From the NCBI GenBank assembly GCA_025464975.1, contig JAODMT010000017.1:1-64000 (forward strand): a DNA stretch of 64,000 bases, read 5' to 3'. The position numbers and the translations under genes are program-made. Origin of the DNA: Microbacteriaceae bacterium (GTDB lineage Bacteria; Actinomycetota; Actinomycetes; Actinomycetales; Microbacteriaceae). Within the stretch, counting starts at the first letter, position 1. Every line of letters begins with the position of its first letter. The notes below the pieces were generated by a model that did no database searches, was not told the origin of the DNA, and worked only from the letters and a program-made list of their open reading frames with translations. Positions 26,469 through 34,337 of the stretch are shown here, one piece after another.

Positions 26469-27377
26469 CTAGCGCTGCGCCTCGCGCAGGTTCACGCCGT
26501 GAATGCCGTTGTCGTACCGGATCGCCGGAAATACCGCCGAGACGGAGAACCCGACTCCGGGCAGCATGCTCGCGTTGAGTATCCCGCGATAGAGCGACGC
26601 CCGTTCGCGCATCTCGGTCATTCCCGGTCCAACGACGACTTCGGTCAGGGCATCCAGGTCGTCCTGGAACGTGTACGTGCGCCGTTGGGCTACCTTGTCC
26701 GGGTCGAGGCCCTGGCGACGCGCCTCCGCGCGCACGCCGTCATCGTCGATGACCACCTGAAGGCCCTCTTCGGTCCAGGTCGACGTCACGCTGACACGCG
26801 TTCCCGGCCCGCCATACTTCAGGGCGTTCGACAGGGCTTCCTGCACAATCCGGAAGACCGCAAGCTGCGGACCATCCTGAAGCTCGAACGGCTCACCGTG
26901 TTCGAGGGTGACAATTTCCAGACCGGCGTCGCGCATCACGTCGAATAGCTCTGACGTTATGTCGGGCAACGCCTCAGGCACCGGCTCATCCGGTCCGCCT
27001 GCCACGGTCATGATCCGACGAAGGTCGATGAGGGTCGCCCTCGCCGATTCGGCGATTGCAGCGGACGCTCGGACCGCGGCCCCGGCATCCGTTGCGGAGG
27101 CATACTGCGCGCCATTGGCCTGGCTGAGGATGGTGGACAGCGAGTGGATCGCCACCTGATTCAGTTCGCGCACTATTCGCAGCTTGCCGAGCTGTTCCTT
27201 CAGCGAGACCTCGAGATCGAGAGCATCACGCTCGGCATCAACCCGCGCGAAGTATTGCACCCTGCGCCGACCTGCCGCCGTAATCCACAGCGCGAGGAAC
27301 ACGATGGCGAGCACGAGGAAAACAACGGAAAGAATGATGGCAAGCATGCTGAAGTGCGCCTCAAGCCAGGCATTCAC
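26469..27377 (-). CDS. atypical sensor histidine kinase-like protein (phosphoacceptor His replaced by Asn)
   Basis: 302 aa: one N-terminal membrane helix (LAIILSVVFLVLAIVFLALW), a coiled-coil linker, a HisKA_3-like dimerisation region and a GHKL ATPase domain. In typical members the motif is ELHDVVAHSLS; here it is ELNQVAIHSLS, so the phosphoacceptor is Asn73 and only the second histidine (His78) remains. The N-box (FRIVQEALSNALKYGG) is intact, but the G1 motif (VIDDDGV) lacks its second Gly and G2 (GPGMTEMRER) is altered. GTG at 27377 is preceded by GAGGAG. It lies downstream of a canonical two-component pair; a regulatory or pseudokinase role is inference. Confidence 0.8.
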   Translation of the reverse strand: MNAWLEAHFSMLAIILSVVFLVLAIVFLALWITAAGRRRVQYFARVDAERDALDLEVSLKEQLGKLRIVRELNQVAIHSLSTILSQANGAQYASATDAGAAVRASAAIAESARATLIDLRRIMTVAGGPDEPVPEALPDITSELFDVMRDAGLEIVTLEHGEPFELQDGPQLAVFRIVQEALSNALKYGGPGTRVSVTSTWTEEGLQVVIDDDGVRAEARRQGLDPDKVAQRRTYTFQDDLDALTEVVVGPGMTEMRERASLYRGILNASMLPGVGFSVSAVFPAIRYDNGIHGVNLREAQR

Positions 27378-27468
27378 GCGGTTCTCCTCGGGATGGCGAC
27401 AATCTGAATGTCTCACTGAGGTTATCGCGAACCGGCGACGGGTGTGTTCCGCCGCCGATTCACCCCAG

Positions 27469-27780
27469 TTACTTTGAGCGGGGCTGTGGGAACGCGTTCG
27501 CCCGCAGAACTTCGAGGCGAGCACGGTACTCCGTCTCGTCGATGTCGCCCCTGGCATACCGTTCGCCGACGGTCGACTCGGCGGAGTGGGACGCGGCCGA
27601 CCAGGGCGGTCCGTAGCCGTATCCGCCCCAGGCCTGCTGGCGTCGGCGCACAAGAGTGAACAACAGGACGAAGACGCCGATCCAGAACAGCGGGATGAGC
27701 AGGAACAGCCAGCCGAAGCCCCCTGCCCATGGACCAGCCCAGTGTGCCGCTGCGCCCGTGAGAGCAAGTGTCGAAAGCAC
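27469..27780 (-). CDS. SHOCT-domain membrane protein
   Basis: 103 aa. A tryptophan/glycine-rich N-terminus and one membrane helix (WLFLLIPLFWIGVFVLLFTL) are followed by a basic stop-transfer (VRRRQQAW), a GGYGYGPPW linker and a C-terminal SHOCT motif (VGERYARGDIDETEYRARLE, then VLRAN). SHOCT is a short oligomerisation-associated helical hairpin. It sits between a two-component system and a degenerate kinase, all on the same strand, so a role in the same membrane-signalling unit is plausible. Confidence 0.85.
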   Translation of the reverse strand: MLSTLALTGAAAHWAGPWAGGFGWLFLLIPLFWIGVFVLLFTLVRRRQQAWGGYGYGPPWSAASHSAESTVGERYARGDIDETEYRARLEVLRANAFPQPRSK

Positions 27781-27908
27781 AATCGATCCTTCCGTTTGGT
27801 GGTTCTCGAGTGGAACCGTTGTGCCAAGACTCTCGCCAATCCGCCCTTCCGGAATCGGCCGGGCGGAGGCTGTCCGCTACTGCCTTGGGAGCACCAGCGA
27901 CGCGCGGG

Positions 27909-28574
27909 CTACTCCTGATAGCCGGCGCGAACGAGCCCGGTTTCGTAGGCGACCACGACCAACTGCACCCGGTCCCGAGCCAAGAGCTTCGCCATGATTC
28001 GGGAGACATGGGTCTTGGCGGTGAGCGGACTCAGGAACAGCGCGCGACCAATCTCGTCGTTGGTGAGCCCCTGACCGACCAGCGCGAGAACCTCCCGCTC
28101 CCGATCGGTGAGCACCGAAAGCTGCGAGGCGTCCGGCGCGTCCTTGAGGGTACCTGCCACCCTCTCGAGCAGGCGCTTGGTCACCCCCGGTGAAAGCAGC
28201 GCCTCGCCGCCGGCCGCGACCCTCACCGCCCGAATCAGTTCGACCGGCTCGGTGTCTTTCACCAGAAACCCGCTCGCGCCAGCGCGGATCGCCTTGGCGA
28301 CGTACTCGTCGAGCTCGAAGGTCGTGACGATCACGATGTGCGTGCCGGACAGGGCAGGGTTGGCCGCGATCTGTTCGGTCGCCCACAGGCCGTCTCCATC
28401 GGGCATCCGGATGTCCATGAGCACGACGTCCGGCTTCTCCCGCGTCACCATGGCCACGGCTTCGACGCCGGTCCCAGCCTCCCCGACGACATCGAGATCG
28501 TTCTCGGCCTCGAGGAGGGAACGGAACCCGCCCCGGATGAGCTGTTGGTCGTCCGCTATCGCAACTCGGATCAT
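27909..28574 (-). CDS. NarL/LuxR-family response regulator
   Basis: 221 aa. Receiver domain: acidic pocket IADDQ, phosphoacceptor Asp54 (VLMDIRMPDGDG), Thr in IVTTFELDEYV and Lys in GFLVKDTEP. DNA-binding domain: LSVLTDREREVLALVGQGLT, NDEIGRALFLSPLTAKTHVS, a GerE/LuxR helix-turn-helix. The start codon overlaps the end of the sensor kinase gene by four bases (ATGA), so the two form one translational unit. Targets are unknown. Confidence 0.95.
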   Translation of the reverse strand: MIRVAIADDQQLIRGGFRSLLEAENDLDVVGEAGTGVEAVAMVTREKPDVVLMDIRMPDGDGLWATEQIAANPALSGTHIVIVTTFELDEYVAKAIRAGASGFLVKDTEPVELIRAVRVAAGGEALLSPGVTKRLLERVAGTLKDAPDASQLSVLTDREREVLALVGQGLTNDEIGRALFLSPLTAKTHVSRIMAKLLARDRVQLVVVAYETGLVRAGYQE

Positions 28575-29839
28575 CGGTCCGGCCCTTTCGTTGGAGGTGG
28601 AATTGTCGCTGACACGCGAAAGCCGCGGCTCTCACGCGGACCGGCGGTGAGGGATCCGCCGAGCAGTTCGGCGCGCTCCCGCATGCCGAGAAGTCCGCGA
28701 TTGCCGGAGTCGTGCCGATGCGGGACCACCCCGACGCCGTTGTCGGTGACCTCGAGATGGTAGCCGTCCTCGGCTTCGGTGATCACGATCGTCACCGCCG
28801 TGGCCCTCGAGTGGCGCAGAACGTTGGTCAGCGATTCCTGGGCGATTCGATACAGCGCGAGCTGTACCGCGGCGGATGGCGGCGTCGCGATCGTGTTCCG
28901 GAGATCTACCGTGACGCCTTGCGATTCGATGGATGCCGCGAGGCCGGCCAACCGCGCGAGGTCGGGTTCCGGAACGAGCGGAGCGCTCGGGTCGGCGCCA
29001 CCTTCGGCCCGGAGGATCCCGAGAACGGATCGCACCTCGTCGAGGGCGGTCTTGCTCGCGTCCTTGATGCTGGCGAGGGCCTCCTTCGCCTTGTCCGGCT
29101 GCTTATCCATGAGATGCAGCCCGACGCCCGCTTGCACGTTGATCTGACTTAGCGAGTGGGCGAGAACGTCGTGAAGTTCGCGGGCGATGCGGACCCGCTC
29201 GGCCTGGATCTCCGATTGCTTGCGCTCGGCAACCCTGCGCGACATGTCCGCAAACTGCTCGCGTCTCGTGCGGACTGTCTCGCCGATGCCAAGAACGATG
29301 AGAACGCCGAGGGTGACAGCGGCGATGCGGGGCGGGGAGACGGCCACCCGCACGATGAGCGCGGCGGCGAGAGTTGCGATCCATGCGGCTCCGACCGAGA
29401 CCCACGCCCACATCCGCGCCCCGCGCACGATCGCTCCGACAATGGCGAATGCGAGGGCGACGTATGGCGGGTGGTCGACGTTGCCGAACAGCAGCAGATC
29501 GGCTGCGCCGGCCGCGGCAGTGACGGCGACGACCGGCCCGGGGAATCGCCTGGCAAAAATCAGGGCGATTGGCCCGAGAAGGGCGAGGCCAAGGCTCAAG
29601 AACAGCACGCCGTCGTCGGTCAGCGTTGCGCTCGGCGCGAGACCAAGGCCCGGTCGAAACCGGAAGAACACCGCCGGGACTTGGATGATGAAGGAGATGA
29701 CGACCGGTACCAGAAGGCCTCGTCGCCCGGAGCCCCGGCGCCGCTGCGCGTGGGCCTGCCACGCCTCGAAATTGCCGAGCGAGACTTGCTCGCGGTCTTC
29801 CCGCCAGCGCGCGCTGGCTGACCGACCGCGGAATGGCAT
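28571..29839 (-). CDS. sensor histidine kinase (HisKA_3 family)
   Basis: 422 aa. The N-terminal half has about six membrane helices (VPVVISFIIQVPAVFFRF through VTLGVLIVLGIGETV) with little extracytoplasmic loop, as in intramembrane-sensing kinases. The dimerisation motif is RIARELHDVLAHSLSQINVQ with phosphoacceptor His223; the GHKL domain shows IAQESLTNVLRHS (N-box), VTDNGVGVV (G1) and NRGLLGMRERAELLGG (G2). All catalytic motifs are intact, in contrast to the second kinase at 26469-27377. First gene of the kinase-regulator pair. The stimulus is unknown. Confidence 0.94.
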   Translation of the reverse strand: MPFRGRSASARWREDREQVSLGNFEAWQAHAQRRRGSGRRGLLVPVVISFIIQVPAVFFRFRPGLGLAPSATLTDDGVLFLSLGLALLGPIALIFARRFPGPVVAVTAAAGAADLLLFGNVDHPPYVALAFAIVGAIVRGARMWAWVSVGAAWIATLAAALIVRVAVSPPRIAAVTLGVLIVLGIGETVRTRREQFADMSRRVAERKQSEIQAERVRIARELHDVLAHSLSQINVQAGVGLHLMDKQPDKAKEALASIKDASKTALDEVRSVLGILRAEGGADPSAPLVPEPDLARLAGLAASIESQGVTVDLRNTIATPPSAAVQLALYRIAQESLTNVLRHSRATAVTIVITEAEDGYHLEVTDNGVGVVPHRHDSGNRGLLGMRERAELLGGSLTAGPRESRGFRVSATIPPPTKGPDR

Positions 29840-30167
29840 GGATTGATCGTAGTTGCGGGGCGACGCGAGGGCATCCGCTGACCGGCTTGGCGGCTCTACT
29901 CCCTGGGGAGTACACGCAAAACGACGGCCGCAGGGGGTGGAGCCCCGTGCGACCGTCGAATCTGAAGTTTACGCCCTACGGGCCGGCATGACAAAAGGAT
30001 CGCGCTCAGCCGGGCCGCCCCGTCGGCACCTACGAAACTACCCGATTGACGCCCCCGATGCGCTCGCGACCGCCGCAACCGGGAGCCCGACCACGGTGCA
30101 GTTGACAGCGAGGGTGACGATCATGCTGCTTCCAGCGAGCTGACTCACGCCAGAGCGGCGACGACCG
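29840..30167. other. 328-bp gap between the kinase and a small membrane gene
   Basis: No convincing gene. A 28-codon minus-strand frame (30038-30124) would encode a hydrophobic peptide beginning MIVTLAVNCTVVGLPVAA, but its ribosome site (GGAAG four bases before ATG) is only moderate and I cannot support it further. The kinase promoter should lie near 29840-29950. Confidence 0.4.
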
Positions 30168-30560
30168 CTACGAGACGAGGCTGGCCAGACTAGGGCTGGG
30201 CAGGAAGGGCATGTACTCGTCCCAGCCAAGGAGGAACGAGAACAGCACATGGATGAGCGGGGCTGAGATCGCGGCGAGCACGAGATACAGGATGGTGCGC
30301 CTGGGTTTCATCCGGAACACGAGCGGCGGCAGGAATATCGTCACTAGAGCGGGCAGCGGGTAATAGATCCACCACGGCAACCCGCCGGCAGCGCCGTACT
30401 TTCCGAAGAGCATGCCCGCGACGACAACGACGAGGGCCACCACCAGGACAGCTGCCAGGCGACTGCGGAACGTCGCAGTTCCCAGGACAAGCCAGAGCAA
30501 CGTGACGAATTCCACGAGCGCAGCGGCGATCATGATCGGGAAATGCCACTCTGTGTCCAC
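30168..30560 (-). CDS. small integral membrane protein, four predicted TM segments, unknown function
   Basis: 130 aa, nearly all hydrophobic: IMIAAALVEFVTLLWLVLGT, LAAVLVVALVVVVAGMLFGK, YPLPALVTIFLPPLVFRMKP and LVLAAISAPLIHVLFSFLLG, joined by short basic turns. No family assigned. It starts with GTG at 30560; the longer frame would run into the terminator and tRNA upstream, so it is rejected. Confidence 0.65.
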   Translation of the reverse strand: MDTEWHFPIMIAAALVEFVTLLWLVLGTATFRSRLAAVLVVALVVVVAGMLFGKYGAAGGLPWWIYYPLPALVTIFLPPLVFRMKPRRTILYLVLAAISAPLIHVLFSFLLGWDEYMPFLPSPSLASLVS

Positions 30561-30644
30561 GATGGCCAAGCGTAGGGACCGCGTGGGTCGAGTCGCTTTT
30601 TGAACCGGTCTTTGAACCAGTCGCCCGGTTGAGACCCGGAACAC

Positions 30645-30681
30645 AAAAGACCCCCTGATCTCCGTGAGATCAGGGGGTCTT
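30645..30681 (-). terminator. rho-independent terminator after tRNA-Asn
   Basis: A perfect 16-bp stem (30647-30662 with 30666-30681, AAGACCCCCTGATCTC) with a 3-nt loop, followed on the minus strand by TTTTGTG. It starts five bases after the 3' end of tRNA-Asn, so it terminates the tRNA transcript. Confidence 0.93.
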
Positions 30682-30685
30682 GATG

Positions 30686-30758
30686 CTCCCCGACTTGGAC
30701 TCGAACCAAGAACCTGCCGGTTAACAGCCGGCTGCTCTGCCAATTGAGCTATCGAGGA
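30686..30758 (-). tRNA. tRNA-Asn (anticodon GTT)
   Basis: 73-nt cloverleaf. The acceptor TCCTCGA pairs with TCGGGGA (one T-G pair), discriminator G; the D-arm is TAGCTCAATTGGCAGAGC. The anticodon stem GCCGG/CCGGC encloses CTGTTAA, and the T-arm is CTTGGTTCGAGTCCAAG. CCA is not encoded. It is followed by a strong hairpin terminator. Confidence 0.95.
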
Positions 30759-30825
30759 TTGCTGAAACAGCTTTGCTACTTTACCAAAGGTTGGCACCGC
30801 GCAAAATCGAGCTGAATCGACTTAG

Positions 30826-31809
30826 CTACTGTACCGGTAGCAGGTAGGTCGGCGATGACACTTCGGCCGGCTCGCCGACCGGAATCGGCATCCCGGATTG
30901 CGGATCGAGACGAAAAGTCGCGAGGGCGTTCGACCGCTCGTTGGCGACGTAGAGAAAATCGCCGACCACAGTGAGGTGACGCGGCCACTCTCCCCCGCTC
31001 GGCAGCGATGCGATCGGCGAGAGGTCGGCGAGCCGCACGACCGCGATTCGATCGGATCCGCGAATTCCCGAGTAGAGGAATCGCCCGGAGGCGTCCACGG
31101 CGAGCGCTGCCGCGTGATCTCCCGGCACCCAGTCGGCCACGAGCGTGCCGGAGGCGGTGACGGTTCCGGCGTCGTCGAGGGCAAACAGCGCACCGCTCAA
31201 CTCGCCGAGCACGATGATGCGACCGCCAAGCAGGCCGAGGTCGCGCGGTCCTGTGCCGGCCGGAAGCCGTGAAGTGCCGATTCGCTCGAGAACACCCCGC
31301 TCGAGAGTGTGGACGTGCACCTCGTCTGATCCGAGGTCGGCGCTCAGCACGGTTCGCCCGACGAGCGTCGAATGCGCGTGAGGGCCGTCCTGAGCCGATT
31401 CCGGGCCGCTCCCCGAGCCGTGCAGCGTCTGCAGGATCGGACCGATCTGGCCCGACGGCGCGACCGGAAAGACATCAATGGACCCCGCGCCGTAGTTCGA
31501 CACCAACAGTCGCTCGTCGGTCACACTCACGTGACACGGGGAGTCGCCGCTCGCCTGCTGACCGCCGATTGACTCGAGACGATCGCCCTCGCGGCGGAAC
31601 GCCTCGATCCGGCCGGCCTCGTCCGTCGCGTAGATCACCCCCGACGCAGAACTTGCGAGAAACGACGGCGACGAGGTCGGCACCGCGAGTCCCGCGTACT
31701 CGAGCACGCCGTCATCCGCCCTCGATCGAGCAAGCCCGATGCCGGCGGCGGTCCCGCCCATGCTCGCAGTGTATCCGCCCACCCAGAACTGTCGGTTCCC
31801 GTCACTCAC
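30826..31809 (-). CDS. lactonase-family beta-propeller protein (YbhE/Pgl-like)
   Basis: 327 aa, length of the seven-bladed-propeller lactonases that include 6-phosphogluconolactonase. Typical segments: FWVGGYTASMGGTAAGIGLA, PSFLASSASGVIYATDEAGR, SPCHVSVTDERLLVSNYGAG, GPHAHSTLVGRTVLSADLGS (the family HxH region with Asp), GTGPRDLGLLGGRI and GGEWPRHLTVVGDFLYVANE. No signal peptide. GTG start overlaps the stop of the preceding ATPase gene by GTGA, so it belongs to the ABC operon. Whether it is a phosphogluconolactonase or processes an imported substrate is open. Confidence 0.85.
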   Translation of the reverse strand: MSDGNRQFWVGGYTASMGGTAAGIGLARSRADDGVLEYAGLAVPTSSPSFLASSASGVIYATDEAGRIEAFRREGDRLESIGGQQASGDSPCHVSVTDERLLVSNYGAGSIDVFPVAPSGQIGPILQTLHGSGSGPESAQDGPHAHSTLVGRTVLSADLGSDEVHVHTLERGVLERIGTSRLPAGTGPRDLGLLGGRIIVLGELSGALFALDDAGTVTASGTLVADWVPGDHAAALAVDASGRFLYSGIRGSDRIAVVRLADLSPIASLPSGGEWPRHLTVVGDFLYVANERSNALATFRLDPQSGMPIPVGEPAEVSSPTYLLPVQ

Positions 31810-32651
31810 AGCGCTACCCCCTTCGACCTGAAACCCGCACCGGCCCGCACCTTCGCCAGCGCCTTGAGGTACGGGTCTATCGGATGCTCAAGGAGGGAGT
31901 CGATATCGCCGAGGCCGACGAGCAAACCGCCCTGCATCACCCCAATTTGATCCGCGATCCCCGACGCGACGCCGAGGTCGCTGCTGATCACGATGGCGGA
32001 GAACTCTCGATCTCGCTGGAGGTCGCTCAACGTGTCGAGCACGCCATCGCGCACGCCGACGTCGATTCCCTGCGTCGGCTCGTCGGCGACGAGCAGCGAC
32101 GGCTCGAGCACGAGCGCCCTGGCCAGTGCGACCCGCTGGCGCTGGCCGCTGCTGAGCTGGTACGGCAGTTTGTTCATGAGACTGAGCGGCAACCGAACCG
32201 AATCGATGACCGTCGCGACGGCCGCCGCCGCCTCCCGCGGGTTGAATCGCCGGTCGCGCAGGTAGATCGGCTCGGCGACGTTCTCGGCGATGGTCAGGGT
32301 CGGGCTTAGCCGCTCCGCGCCATCCTGGCGCAGAAAGCCGACTCGGAGGGTGAGCCGATCGCGCGATCGTCGCCGGACGTATCGCAGCCGGGTTCCATAG
32401 ACCTCGAGCTGTCCTCCGCAAATCTGCGGCGTCCCGTCTCCGTGCCTTCCTCCGCCTGCCAGTCCGGCGATCGCCTTGGCGAGGGTCGACTTTCCGGCGC
32501 CGGACTCCCCCACGATTCCGAGCACCTCCCCGGGAGCCAGATCGAAGGTGATCCCGCGAACAGCGAGGTGACGGAAGTGTGAGTTATTGGCGCGGTAGTC
32601 GATTGACAGGTCCCGAGCCGAGACCACGAATTTTCCCTTCGAGGCCGCCAC
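31806..32651 (-). CDS. ABC transporter ATP-binding protein lacking the H-loop histidine
   Basis: 281-aa peptide-transporter-type nucleotide-binding subunit. Walker A GESGAGKST (48-56), Q-loop in GFLRQDGAERLSPTLT, signature LSSGQRQRVALARAL (usual LSGGQ changed to LSSGQ) and Walker B LLVADEPTQGID with the catalytic Glu191 are present. The switch histidine expected in ISHDLGV is serine (VISSDLGVAS, Ser224), so hydrolysis is probably impaired. GTG start directly follows the stop of the fused ATPase gene (no gap). As the operon already has a double ATPase, this third one is surplus and may be regulatory. Confidence 0.85.
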   Translation of the reverse strand: MAASKGKFVVSARDLSIDYRANNSHFRHLAVRGITFDLAPGEVLGIVGESGAGKSTLAKAIAGLAGGGRHGDGTPQICGGQLEVYGTRLRYVRRRSRDRLTLRVGFLRQDGAERLSPTLTIAENVAEPIYLRDRRFNPREAAAAVATVIDSVRLPLSLMNKLPYQLSSGQRQRVALARALVLEPSLLVADEPTQGIDVGVRDGVLDTLSDLQRDREFSAIVISSDLGVASGIADQIGVMQGGLLVGLGDIDSLLEHPIDPYLKALAKVRAGAGFRSKGVAL

Positions 32652-34337
32652 TCAATCGGCCAATCTCAAGAGCCGCAGTTCCTCGCGTCGCAACGCTTGC
32701 TCGGCGGGGTTCGGCACGGGGAGGGACGCGAGCAGCCGCTTGGTATATGGATGCCGCGGCGCACCTAGCACGTCGGCCCCGGTGCCCTCCTCGACGAGTT
32801 CACCGTGATAGAGCACGGCGATCCGGTCGGCGAGGATATCCACGACGGCGAGGTCGTGACTGATGAACAGCGCGGCAAATCCGAACTCCCGTTGCAGCTC
32901 GGCGAATAATTCGAGCACCCGTGCTTGAACCGACACGTCGAGGGCGCTTGTTGGCTCGTCGGCGATCAGCAGCTTCGGTTGCAGGGCGAGGGCCCGGGCG
33001 AGCGAGGCGCGTTGGCGCTGTCCCCCACTCAGCTCGTGCGGGTAGCGGTCGCCGAACCCGCGGGGCAGCTGCACCGCCTCGAGCAGCTCGTCCACACGGG
33101 CGCGGGCCGCGCGGGCATCCCTCGCTCGGCCGTGCACCACAAGAGGCTCGGCGACGCATTCCGCGATGGTCAGGAGCGGATTGAAGCTCGTCGCCGGGTC
33201 TTGGAAGACGAACCCGATGTCGCTGCGCAGCGGCCGGAACTGTCGTTCCTTGACGCCGAGCATCTCCTGTCCAAGTACGGTGAGCGAGCCACCGGTGATT
33301 CGGGTGAGGCCACCGATCGCCCGCCCGATTGTGGTCTTGCCCGATCCGCTCTCGCCGACCAAGCCGAGTACCTCGTTTGCCCCGATCTCGAAGCTCACCC
33401 CGTTCACGGCGCGAAAACCCGGTCGGCCAAAGCGACCCGGGTACTCGATCTCCAGTCCGGTGGCGACCACGAGCGGCGCTTTGTCAACGGTGAGGGCGCG
33501 CTTCGCTGCGCGCTCCTGAGTCTTCACAGTCCCGGAACCGAGGTACGGAACCGCCGCGAGCAGTCGTTTCGTGTATTCGTGCTGCGGGCTGCCGAACAGG
33601 CTCGTGACATCGGCCTCCTCGACGACTTCGCCCTGATACATCACCGCGACGCGATCCGCGAGGTCCGCGACCACTCCCATGTTGTGGGTGATCAGCACGA
33701 TCGCGGTGTCGAACTCGTCCCGGCATCGCCGAAGGAGATCGAGGATCTCCGCCTGCACTGTCACGTCGAGCGCGGTCGTCGGCTCGTCGGCGACGATGAG
33801 TTCCGGGTCGAGCACGAGGGCCATCGCGATGACCACACGCTGCTTCTGCCCTCCGGAGAACTGGTGCGGATAGTAGTTGACCCGCTCCGCGGCATCCGGG
33901 ATTCCGACCTTGTCGAGAATCTCGATGGCCTTCGCCTTCGCTTGTGCCCGCGAGTAGTTGCCGTGCGCGCGAAGTCCCTCGGCGATCTGCCAACCGACCG
34001 TGTACACCGGGTTGAGCGCGGTCGACGGCTCCTGAAACACCATTGCCACGCTCGTGCCGCGGATCTCACGGAGACGGGCGTGACTGATTGATACGACGTT
34101 GTCGTTGCCGAGAAAAACCGCTCCGGAGGCCGTCGCCGTCTCGGGCAGCAGCCCGAGAATGGTCTTCGCCGTGACCGTCTTGCCGCTTCCGCTCTCGCCG
34201 ACAATCGCGAGAACCTCGCCGGCGTTGACCGAGAGGGAGACCCCGTCGACCGCCCGAACATCGCCCCCGTCGGTCGCGAAGGTGACCGTGAGATCGGTGA
34301 TTCCGACCGCCTGCTGTCCGCGTGCGAGGGTGCTCAT
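32652..34337 (-). CDS. dipeptide/oligopeptide ABC transporter ATP-binding protein, fused DppD-DppF type
   Basis: 561 aa with two complete nucleotide-binding domains. NBD1: GESGSGKTVTA, QEPSTALNPVYTVGWQ, FSGGQKQRVVIAMAL, LIVADEPTTALD, LITHNMGVV. NBD2: GESGSGKTTIG, FQDPATSFNPLLTIAE, LSGGQRQRASLARAL, LLIADEPTSALD, FISHDLAVV. After each domain comes the peptide-family C-terminal segment (HEYTKRLLAAVPYL, HPYTKRLLASLPVP). It powers import by the two permeases encoded upstream. ATG at 34337 overlaps the permease stop by four bases. Confidence 0.95.
   Translation of the reverse strand: MSTLARGQQAVGITDLTVTFATDGGDVRAVDGVSLSVNAGEVLAIVGESGSGKTVTAKTILGLLPETATASGAVFLGNDNVVSISHARLREIRGTSVAMVFQEPSTALNPVYTVGWQIAEGLRAHGNYSRAQAKAKAIEILDKVGIPDAAERVNYYPHQFSGGQKQRVVIAMALVLDPELIVADEPTTALDVTVQAEILDLLRRCRDEFDTAIVLITHNMGVVADLADRVAVMYQGEVVEEADVTSLFGSPQHEYTKRLLAAVPYLGSGTVKTQERAAKRALTVDKAPLVVATGLEIEYPGRFGRPGFRAVNGVSFEIGANEVLGLVGESGSGKTTIGRAIGGLTRITGGSLTVLGQEMLGVKERQFRPLRSDIGFVFQDPATSFNPLLTIAECVAEPLVVHGRARDARAARARVDELLEAVQLPRGFGDRYPHELSGGQRQRASLARALALQPKLLIADEPTSALDVSVQARVLELFAELQREFGFAALFISHDLAVVDILADRIAVLYHGELVEEGTGADVLGAPRHPYTKRLLASLPVPNPAEQALRREELRLLRLAD

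Noticed and set aside
29156-29821. 221-codon plus-strand frame over the sensor kinase
   Set aside because: Highly charged low-complexity shadow of the hydrophobic kinase N-terminus.
30038-30124. 28-codon hydrophobic peptide on the minus strand
   Set aside because: Only a moderate ribosome site and no coding evidence; kept as a note in the gap entry, not as a gene.
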